NCBI GenBank assembly: GCA_020860805.1
Contig: JAJBTP010000277.1
Coordinates: forward strand, 1-5,165
From: Tannerellaceae bacterium
GTDB taxonomy: Bacteria > Bacteroidota > Bacteroidia > Bacteroidales > Tannerellaceae
DNA length: 5,165 nt
Direction of reading: 5' to 3'
The notes under the pieces are model-generated. The model ran no database searches. It had not been told where the DNA came from and was given only the letters and a program-made list of their open reading frames with translations. Both the position numbers and the translations under genes were made by a program. Below are positions 1-5,165 of this stretch, one piece after another. How positions within the stretch are numbered: position 1 is the stretch's first letter; the number at the start of each line of letters is the position of its first letter.

Positions 1-36
1 GATTTACTCAATATATTAATTACTTATTACACCATC

Positions 37-309
37 ATGAACAAAACAGAATTTATCAGCGCAGTTGCAGAAAAAGCTGGCCTAAGCAAAGTAGATGCAA
101 AAAAAGCTGTAGAAGCTTTCGTAGAAACAGTATCAGATGAATTAAAAGCAGGGGGTAAAGTTACTCTTCTTGGTTTTGGATCTTTCTCTGTGTCAGAAAA
201 AGCAGCACGTAAAGGTGTTAATCCTAAAACAAAACAACCTATTGATATTTCTGCTCGTAAAGCAGTTAAGTTTAAAGCTGGTGCGGAATTAGCAGATCTT
301 GTTAAATAA
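37..309 (+). CDS. HU-family nucleoid DNA-binding protein
   Basis: This is a complete 90-residue protein, the standard length for HU/IHF-family histone-like proteins. These bind DNA as dimers, bend it, and help compact the nucleoid and support replication, repair and recombination. Visible family marks are the N-terminal helical part (residues 1-40, starting MNKTEFISAVAEKAGLS), the conserved GFGSF turn at 46-50, and the basic beta-arm with R58 and N62-P63, the proline that intercalates in HU-DNA structures. The closing segment is FKAG (79-82) and a final helix. It resembles HU more than IHF, but Bacteroidales carry several HU paralogues, so hupA or hupB is not assigned. The ATG at 37 gives the canonical N-terminus. 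The leader (accatc before ATG) has no Shine-Dalgarno, which is usual in this phylum. Only 36 bases precede the start, so its promoter is probably outside or cut by the window edge. A terminator follows the stop, suggesting a monocistronic 3' end. Confidence 0.96.
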   Translation: MNKTEFISAVAEKAGLSKVDAKKAVEAFVETVSDELKAGGKVTLLGFGSFSVSEKAARKGVNPKTKQPIDISARKAVKFKAGAELADLVK

Positions 310-329
310 GAGGTCGTTGAACTTAAAAG

Positions 330-364
330 AAAAAGATGCAAATGTAAACTTGCATCTTTTTTTT
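330..364 (+). terminator. Intrinsic terminator after the HU gene
   Basis: GATGCAA (335-341) pairs with TTGCATC (350-356) around an 8-base loop. The flanking A-run (330-334) can extend the stem into the T-run. Eight T residues (357-364) follow directly. This is a textbook Rho-independent terminator starting about 20 bases after the HU stop codon. It separates HU transcription from argS. Confidence 0.9.
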
Positions 365-388
365 GTATTAAATAATCCGTTACCTTTG
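362..388 (+). promoter_or_regulatory. Putative argS promoter (Bacteroidota type)
   Basis: TACCTTTG at 381-388 is a perfect match to the TAnnTTTG -7 consensus of the primary sigma factor in Bacteroidota. The transcript would start a few bases downstream, near 392-395, leaving a leader of about 20 bases before the argS ATG. A TTTG at 362-365 could act as the -33 element, but the gap of 15 bases is shorter than the usual 19-21, and it overlaps the end of the HU terminator T-run. The -7 call is fairly firm; the -33 call is weak. Confidence 0.7.
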
Positions 389-413
389 CGCCGGAAATCA
401 AATTATTATTAAT

Positions 414-2207
414 ATGGCTATCGAACAACGGATTACTCATGCGATTATAAATAGTATCCAGTATTTATATGGAGTTCAAATTGCACCCGGGCAGGTACAA
501 TTGAGTAAAACAAAAAAAGAGTTTAAAGGACATTTAACCCTGGTTGTATTCCCGTTTTTACGTATCTCAAAGAAATCTCCGGAGCAGACAGCTCAGGAAA
601 TAGGAAATTATTTGTTAGAAAATGAAATAGCTATAGCCGGATTTAATGTAATAAAAGGATTTTTAAATTTGAGTATTGCTTCTACATGCTGGATTGAATT
701 ATTGAACCAGATTGAAGCAACTCCTTCTTATGGTATAAAAGCACCAACGGAACAGTCACCATTAGTAATGATTGAGTATTCTTCTCCTAATACCAATAAG
801 CCTCTGCATTTAGGACATGTTCGTAACAATTTATTAGGATATAGTTTGTCTGAAATTTTAAAGGCAAACGGAAATAAAGTGGTTAAAACTAACATTGTGA
901 ATGATAGAGGTATCCATATCTGTAAATCCATGTTAGCGTGGGAGAAATGGGGAAAGGGAGTAACTCCCGAAGCTTCCGGTAAAAAAGGGGACCATTTAAT
1001 CGGTGATTTCTATGTATTGTTTGATAAAAAATATAAAGAAGAACTCTCTTTGCTTCAAGAACAGGGATTTACTAAAGAAGAGGCTGAAGCAAATTCTACT
1101 TTAATGGCAGAGGCTCGTGAGATGCTTCGTAAATGGGAGGCAGGTAACGAAGAGGTGGTTTCTCTTTGGAAAACTATGAATAGTTGGGTTTACAAGGGAT
1201 TTGATGAAACCTATAAAAAGCTGGGAGTTGATTTCGATAAAATATATTATGAATCTGAAACCTATCTGGAAGGAAAAGGAAAAGTTTTGGAAGGAGTAGA
1301 TAAAGGAGTATTTTATCGTAGGGAAGATGGTTCGGTATGGGCCGATTTGACAAAAGAAGGTTTAGACGAAAAACTTCTTTTACGGGCTGACAGAACATCT
1401 GTTTATATGACGCAGGATATTGGAACTGCTAAACTGCGTTTTGATGACTATCCAATCAATAAAATGGTATATGTAGTGGGAAATGAACAAAATTATCATT
1501 TCCAGGTACTTTCCATTTTATTGGATAAACTGGGTTTTGAATTTGGTAAAGGATTAGTACATTTCTCTTATGGGATGGTTGAATTACCTGAAGGTAAGAT
1601 GAAAAGCCGTGAAGGTACTGTTGTGGATGCAGATGATTTGATTGCAGAAATGATTTCAACCGCTCGTGAAACTTCTCAGGAGTTGGGTAAGCTGGACGGA
1701 TTATCCCAGGAAGAAGCTGAAAATATTGCTCGTATTGTGGGATTAGGTTCATTGAAATATTTTATTCTGAAGGTGGATCCTCGGAAGAATATGACTTTTA
1801 ATCCAAAGGAGTCTATTGATTTTAATGGTAATACAGGCCCTTTTATTCAATACACACATGCACGTATTTGTTCCGTACTACGGAAGGCAGAAGAACAGGG
1901 ATTAGAAATACCAACTGTTATTCCGGTTACTCTGGCTATTTCTGAAAAGGAGGAGAATCTGATTCAAACCCTGGCCGACTTTGATACTGTTGTAACAGAG
2001 GCAGGAACAGAATACAGTCCGGCAATTATAGCTAATTATGTATATGATCTGGTAAAAGAGTATAATCAATTCTATCATGATTTTTCTATTCTGCGTGAAG
2101 AAAATCAGGATCTGAAACTATTCCGCTTATTATTGTCAAAAACAGTAGCTTCTACTGTGAAAAAGGGAATGGCATTATTAGGTATTGAAGTACCTGAGCG
2201 TATGTAA
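414..2207 (+). CDS. argS: Arginine--tRNA ligase (ArgRS)
   Basis: This cytoplasmic class Ia aminoacyl-tRNA synthetase charges tRNA-Arg with arginine using ATP. The 597-residue product is full length for bacterial ArgRS. Domains in order are: the N-terminal ArgRS-specific additive domain (about 5-90, including KTKKEFKGHLTLVVFPF), which contacts the tRNA D-loop; the Rossmann catalytic core with SSPN (123-126) and the HIGH signature as HLGH (132-135); the KMSKS-equivalent loop KMKSREG (395-401); then the conserved NTGPFIQYTHAR stretch (473-484) leading into the DALR-type anticodon-binding helical domain, ending LLGIEVPERM. The ATG at 414 gives the expected N-terminus. Its leader is AT-rich without a Shine-Dalgarno, as is common in Bacteroidota. 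The gene has its own -7 box at 381-388, downstream of the HU terminator, and faces topA convergently. No frameshift or missing catalytic motif is seen. Identity is very secure. Confidence 0.98.
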   Translation: MAIEQRITHAIINSIQYLYGVQIAPGQVQLSKTKKEFKGHLTLVVFPFLRISKKSPEQTAQEIGNYLLENEIAIAGFNVIKGFLNLSIASTCWIELLNQIEATPSYGIKAPTEQSPLVMIEYSSPNTNKPLHLGHVRNNLLGYSLSEILKANGNKVVKTNIVNDRGIHICKSMLAWEKWGKGVTPEASGKKGDHLIGDFYVLFDKKYKEELSLLQEQGFTKEEAEANSTLMAEAREMLRKWEAGNEEVVSLWKTMNSWVYKGFDETYKKLGVDFDKIYYESETYLEGKGKVLEGVDKGVFYRREDGSVWADLTKEGLDEKLLLRADRTSVYMTQDIGTAKLRFDDYPINKMVYVVGNEQNYHFQVLSILLDKLGFEFGKGLVHFSYGMVELPEGKMKSREGTVVDADDLIAEMISTARETSQELGKLDGLSQEEAENIARIVGLGSLKYFILKVDPRKNMTFNPKESIDFNGNTGPFIQYTHARICSVLRKAEEQGLEIPTVIPVTLAISEKEENLIQTLADFDTVVTEAGTEYSPAIIANYVYDLVKEYNQFYHDFSILREENQDLKLFRLLLSKTVASTVKKGMALLGIEVPERM

Positions 2208-2209
2208 TT

Positions 2210-2238
2210 ATAAGGAAATAAAGTAAACTTATCCTTAT
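2210..2238 (+). terminator. Weak hairpin just after argS, possible terminator
   Basis: ATAAGGA (2210-2216) pairs with TCCTTAT (2232-2238), with a small nested AAGT/ACTT pairing (2221-2224 with 2227-2230) in the loop. It sits two bases after the argS stop. It is AT-rich and is followed by tgttattatt rather than a clean T-run, so it may be only a weak terminator or an mRNA 3'-end stabiliser. The strong hairpin at 2570-2607 is the better argS terminator candidate. Confidence 0.3.
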
Positions 2239-2289
2239 TGTTATTATTCTCTGGGCGAGAAAATATGGGGATATATAGAAAGGTTTTCG

Positions 2290-2398
2290 ATTCCGCACGG
2301 AAAAGTTTTTAAAACCCTACTAAAAAGAGGTGTTTTCCGTGCAAAACTTCCTCCTTTTCCGTGCGGAATGCAAAACTTTTCCGTATGGTGAGACAAAC
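2290..2398. repeat. TTTTCCGT repeat cluster with 16-bp inverted repeat
   Basis: A 16-base arm at 2290-2305 (ATTCCGCACGGAAAAG) is the exact reverse complement of 2354-2369, separated by 48 bases. Direct copies of TTTTCCGT start at 2333, 2355 and 2377, exactly 22 bases apart. GCAAAACTT accompanies two of them (2341-2349 and 2370-2378). Each full core is near-palindromic, TTCCG-NN-CGGAA (2291-2302, 2357-2368). No convincing reading frame crosses it. It resembles a palindromic intergenic repeat of the REP/BIME kind; whether it is dispersed in the genome cannot be seen here. Confidence 0.75.
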
Positions 2399-2425
2399 TT
2401 ATCTGCCCATGCTTATAACTTTTAG

Positions 2426-2520
2426 TACCCTATACGGTGAAGGGTAATTCTTCTCCATTCACATACCCTTCACATTCTTACCGGTTGTTCTATAGTTAGT
2501 TATCGTTATTTGTGAAGGGT
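2426..2520. repeat. GTGAAGGGT-type inverted repeats
   Basis: GTGAAGGGTA (2437-2446) is the exact reverse complement of TACCCTTCAC (2464-2473). The overlapping ACCCTTCACA (2465-2474) is the exact reverse complement of TGTGAAGGGT (2511-2520). In addition, TACCCT (2426-2431) is complementary to AGGGTA (2441-2446). The central copy can therefore pair with either flanking copy, giving alternative hairpins. A degenerate further copy, GAAAGGTG, follows at 2521-2528. The region is non-coding and its function is unknown. Confidence 0.65.
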
Positions 2521-2569
2521 GAAAGGTGTTTTTACTCTTTATAGAAGAGAATTAATAAATTAGTACATA

Positions 2570-2607
2570 AAAAGAGAGTGTTTCATTTGTTTGAAACACT
2601 CTCTTTT
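2570..2607. terminator. Bidirectional intrinsic terminator between argS and topA
   Basis: A perfect 16-bp stem pairs 2570-2585 with 2592-2607 around a six-base loop (tttgtt). The stem ends in A/T pairs, so a T-run forms on both strands: TTTT at 2604-2607 on the plus strand and five T residues (complement of 2569-2573) on the minus strand. It lies 15 bases beyond the topA stop codon, so it is chiefly the topA terminator. It would also stop plus-strand readthrough from argS. Confidence 0.9.
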
Positions 2608-2622
2608 GTATATACTATTATT

Positions 2623-4989
2623 TTATAATCTGAATGTCAGATATTGTGATTTCTTTTTGGTTGTTGTTTTCTTTTTAGCAGCAGGCTTCTCACCTGCCTC
2701 AGCAACAATCTTCATACATTCCTCAAAAGAGAGATTTGCCGGTTCTTTTACTGTTTTAGGTAACCGACAATTTTTCCCTTTATAAGAAATATAGGGACCA
2801 TAACGACCGTTCAGAATTTCCAGGTCTGTATCTTCTTCAAACTTTTTAAGAAAACGTTGCTCGTCTTTCTGACGTTTTTCCTGTATTAATTCAATCGCTT
2901 CTTCTAATGTGATTTCCTGAGGTGTTAATGTCTTAGGAATAGAAATAAATTTGCTGTCATGACGTAGGAAAGGTCCGAAGCGTCCTACTCCGACAACAAC
3001 CACTTTCTCTTCAAATTCACCGATTGTTCTGGGAAGTTCAAAAAGTTTTAAAGCTTCTTCTAATGTAATAGTCTCAATAGACTGACCTTTCATTAAAGAT
3101 GCAAACTGAGGTTTAGGTGCTTCTTTGTCATCAGTAAATGCTTGTCCTAATTGAACTATAGGTCCGTAACGGCCAATTTTTACAAATACAGGTTTACCAC
3201 TTTTAGGGTCTATCCCTAATTCTCTCTCTCCAACTTTATGTTCAGTCTTAATTGCTGCAGTAGCTTCGACAATCGGGTGGAATAATTTATAGAATTTATT
3301 AATTGCGTTTGTCCATTCCATGTCTCCTTCTGCAACAGAGTCAAATTCTTTTTCTACACTTGCAGTAAAGTTATAATTTAATACGTCAGGAAAATATTCT
3401 GTCAGGAAGTCATTTACAACTGTACCGATATCAGTTGGCATTAGTTTGTTACGATCAGCCCCTACTGTTTCCGTTTTTTCTTCCTGAGTTATTTGATTAT
3501 TCTTTAAAGTAATGACGGTATAATTTCTTTCCTTTCCCTCTTTATCTCCTTTAACCACATATTCTCTGTTTTGCACAGTTTGAATAGTAGGTGCATAGGT
3601 AGAAGGCCGGCCGATTCCCAGTTCTTCCAATCTACGAACAAGACTAGCTTCCGTATAACGTGGAGGACGTTGGGTAAATCTTTCTGTTGCTGTTATTTCC
3701 TGTAAATTGAGTTGTTCCTGTAAATTAACTGCAGGTAACAAGCCATTCTCTTCTTTCTCGTTTTCATTGTCTGTACCTTCACGATAAACATGTAGAAAAC
3801 CGTCGAATACCAAAACTTCACCAGTGGCCTGAAATTTTTCCTTTTGGTTAGAAATATGAATAGAAATTGTTGTTCGTTCTAACTCTGCATCTGCCATCTG
3901 ACTGGCAATAGTGCGTTTTCGGATTAACTCATATAGTTTCTTTTCCTGCGCTGCCCCACTTATTTCTTCGTTACTCATATAAGTAGGACGAATTGCTTCA
4001 TGCGCTTCCTGTGCACCTTTGGTTTTTGTGCTGTATTGACGAAATTTATAGTATTTTTCTCCGTACGTATTTATAATAGTTTCTTTAGCTGTTCCTAATG
4101 CCAGATCACTTAAATTAACGGAGTCGGTCCGCATATAAGTGATTAATCCGGATTCATATAGTTTTTGCGCAATACGCATAGTTTGTGCAACTGAGTAGCC
4201 TAGCTTACGGGATGCTTCCTGTTGTAAAGTTGAAGTTGTGAAAGGTGCAGCGGGTGTTTTTTTAACTGGTTTTGTTACAATATCATCAATAGTGAAAGTC
4301 GCTGATTTACATGCTTTTAAAAATTGACTGACTTCTTCTCTGGTTTTGAAGCGTTTATTTAATTCAGCTTTTAATAAGGTAGTTCCATCTGGTAAAATGA
4401 AAGAAGCAATGATTCGGAAAGCTGCTTCTGAAACGAAATCATTAATTTCCCGTTCCCGTTCTACGATAAGCCGTACAGCAACTGATTGTACACGGCCTGC
4501 AGATAAAGCCGGTTTGACTTTGCGCCATAGAATAGGAGATAATTCAAATCCTACAATACGGTCTAATACGCGGCGGGCCTGTTGTGCATTTACCAGATTA
4601 ATATCAATGGAACGGGGAGTCTCAATAGCATGTAAGATTGCATCTTTAGTAATTTCATGGAACACAATTCTTCTTGTTTTGGCCGGATCCAGTTTTAGTA
4701 CTTCAAATAAGTGCCAGGAAATAGCTTCTCCTTCCCGGTCTTCATCGGATGCTAGCCAAACAATATCCGCTTTTTTTACTTCTGCTTTCAATTCTGAGAC
4801 CAGCTTCTTTTTATCTGATGGTACTACATATTGAGGCGCGTAGTTATTGTCTAACTCCACGCTAAACTCTTTCTCTTTTAAATCACGGATGTGCCCATAG
4901 CTTGACATTACTTTAAAGTCTTTACCCAGAAACTTTTCAATAGTTTTTGCTTTGGCAGGGGACTCCACTATTACCAGATTTTTTTGCAT
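2623..4989 (-). CDS. topA: DNA topoisomerase I (type IA)
   Basis: This type IA enzyme relaxes negative supercoils by cutting and rejoining one strand. The 788-residue product is complete. An N-terminal Toprim domain carries E9 (VESPAKAK) and the metal-binding SDEDREGE (81-88). The catalytic core has SAGRVQSVAVR (163-173), the nucleophile Y285 in GLITYMRTDS (281-290), EAHEAIRPT (328-336) and GIGRPSTYA (458-466). The C-terminal part has no four-cysteine zinc fingers. Instead it has GRYGP/GRFGP-type repeats at 607-611, 669-673 and 728-732, then a lysine-rich tail (about 768-780). The start at 4989 is chosen because MQKNLVIVESPAKAK is the usual family N-terminus and a GGTGA-containing ribosome site lies just upstream. 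An in-frame ATG at 5061 would add 24 hydrophobic residues and place the promoter box inside the gene. It is convergent with argS and ends in its own terminator. Confidence 0.98.
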   Translation of the reverse strand: MQKNLVIVESPAKAKTIEKFLGKDFKVMSSYGHIRDLKEKEFSVELDNNYAPQYVVPSDKKKLVSELKAEVKKADIVWLASDEDREGEAISWHLFEVLKLDPAKTRRIVFHEITKDAILHAIETPRSIDINLVNAQQARRVLDRIVGFELSPILWRKVKPALSAGRVQSVAVRLIVEREREINDFVSEAAFRIIASFILPDGTTLLKAELNKRFKTREEVSQFLKACKSATFTIDDIVTKPVKKTPAAPFTTSTLQQEASRKLGYSVAQTMRIAQKLYESGLITYMRTDSVNLSDLALGTAKETIINTYGEKYYKFRQYSTKTKGAQEAHEAIRPTYMSNEEISGAAQEKKLYELIRKRTIASQMADAELERTTISIHISNQKEKFQATGEVLVFDGFLHVYREGTDNENEKEENGLLPAVNLQEQLNLQEITATERFTQRPPRYTEASLVRRLEELGIGRPSTYAPTIQTVQNREYVVKGDKEGKERNYTVITLKNNQITQEEKTETVGADRNKLMPTDIGTVVNDFLTEYFPDVLNYNFTASVEKEFDSVAEGDMEWTNAINKFYKLFHPIVEATAAIKTEHKVGERELGIDPKSGKPVFVKIGRYGPIVQLGQAFTDDKEAPKPQFASLMKGQSIETITLEEALKLFELPRTIGEFEEKVVVVGVGRFGPFLRHDSKFISIPKTLTPQEITLEEAIELIQEKRQKDEQRFLKKFEEDTDLEILNGRYGPYISYKGKNCRLPKTVKEPANLSFEECMKIVAEAGEKPAAKKKTTTKKKSQYLTFRL

Positions 4990-4992
4990 ATT

Positions 4993-5004
4993 CTCACCTT
5001 TCCT
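4993..5004 (-). promoter_or_regulatory. Ribosome binding site of topA
   Basis: Read on the minus strand, AGGAAAGGTGAG ends three bases before the topA ATG at 4989. GGTGA is complementary to the 3' end of 16S rRNA. The match is better than at HU or argS, where no Shine-Dalgarno is visible, and it supports the 4989 start over the upstream in-frame ATG at 5061. Confidence 0.6.
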
Positions 5005-5018
5005 GTTAAAATCGAGTG

Positions 5019-5026
5019 CAAACTTA
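5019..5026 (-). promoter_or_regulatory. Putative topA -7 promoter box
   Basis: On the minus strand this reads TAAGTTTG, a perfect TAnnTTTG match, placing the transcript start near 5012-5014 and leaving a leader of roughly 24 bases. No TTTG is seen 19-21 bases upstream; the nearest (complement of 5059-5062) is 32 bases away. The -7 element is therefore supported by sequence and position, but the -33 element is not. Confidence 0.6.
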
Positions 5027-5112
5027 CATAAATAATTAACGCAGATGAATATCAGTAACAAAAAAAGGTACCAGAAAGATGTAAGAATACCGTCTTAAAA
5101 GAATTTAGTCAT

Positions 5113-5120
5113 TACTTTTG
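5113..5120 (+). promoter_or_regulatory. Putative -7 promoter box for the right-edge gene
   Basis: TACTTTTG fits TAnnTTTG exactly and lies 21 bases before the ATG at 5142, the same arrangement as at argS (25 bases). It faces away from topA, making this a divergent promoter region. No clear -33 TTTG is visible at the proper distance. Confidence 0.5.
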
Positions 5121-5141
5121 TAAGCAGATAAGGAAGAATGC

Positions 5142-5165
5142 ATGGATATTATTATTAAATTATTA
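5142..5165 (+). CDS. Start of a truncated gene at the right edge
   Basis: An open frame begins with ATG at 5142 and runs off the window after eight codons (MDIIIKLL). Support comes from the upstream -7 box at 5113-5120 and a purine-rich AGGAAG at 5132-5137, which could serve as a ribosome site. The nearby ATG at 5138 is in another frame and stops after six codons. Eight residues are too few to name a product. It would be transcribed divergently from topA. Confidence 0.4.

Noticed and set aside
366..413. T-box or other riboswitch before argS
   Set aside because: The predicted leader is only about 20 bases and shows no specifier stem or T-box sequence.
27..440. Minus-strand open frame of 137 codons opposite HU
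   Set aside because: It covers the HU gene and its terminator in antisense and has a low-complexity Ser/Ala/Thr-rich product with no recognisable domain. HU on the plus strand is certain.
728..1752. Minus-strand open frames opposite argS (728-931, 1174-1398, 1456-1752)
   Set aside because: All lie inside the argS coding sequence, have no recognisable motifs and no promoter or ribosome site of their own.
2290..2398. CRISPR array
   Set aside because: The 22-base periodic units share only an 8-base core and diverge through the rest. There are no uniform repeats with unique spacers of the usual 25-40 bases and no cas genes.
2591..2785. Plus-strand open frame of 64 codons starting near the terminator
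   Set aside because: It begins within the argS-topA terminator hairpin or just past it and runs antisense to the TopA C-terminus. The hydrophobic product reflects the complement of lysine-rich codons.
4346..4834. Plus-strand open frame of 162 codons inside topA
   Set aside because: It is antisense to the conserved Toprim and catalytic core of TopA. Its product is Ser/Thr/Arg-rich, as expected for a shadow frame.
4990..5061. 24-codon N-terminal extension of topA from the ATG at 5061
   Set aside because: The added residues are not part of the TopA family N-terminus, the -7 promoter box (5019-5026) lies inside it, and the ribosome site sits before the 4989 start.

Overview
This AT-rich window looks like ordinary chromosomal DNA of a member of the Bacteroidota, most likely the order Bacteroidales. 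Three things point there. First, TAnnTTTG (-7 type) promoter octamers lie just upstream of argS, topA and a gene start at the right edge. Second, the HU and argS starts have AT-rich leaders without a clear Shine-Dalgarno. Third, the protein sequences fit, notably a TopA that begins MQKNLVIVESPAKAK and lacks C-terminal zinc fingers. The genus cannot be fixed from the sequence alone.

Layout from left to right: a small HU-family DNA-binding protein gene (37-309, +) ends in a clear intrinsic terminator (about 330-364). The arginyl-tRNA synthetase gene argS (414-2207, +) follows with its own promoter box at 381-388. A 415-base gap (2208-2622) separates argS from the convergent topA. It holds a cluster of TTTTCCGT repeats on a 22-base period with a 16-bp inverted repeat (2290-2398), then GTGAAGGGT-type inverted repeats (2426-2520), then a strong 16-bp terminator hairpin (2570-2607) that can work in both directions. 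DNA topoisomerase I, topA (2623-4989, -), is complete. Upstream of it a short divergent intergenic region carries -7 boxes facing both ways. At the right edge a plus-strand reading frame begins (5142 onward) and is cut off after 8 codons.

The genes are housekeeping: chromosome architecture (HU), supercoil relaxation (TopA) and translation (ArgRS). HU and TopA both affect DNA topology, but the terminator, the separate promoters and the opposite orientations suggest independently transcribed units rather than one operon. No new biological system is evident. The repeat-rich argS-topA gap is the only part not explained by ordinary gene content and is the best place for a second look.
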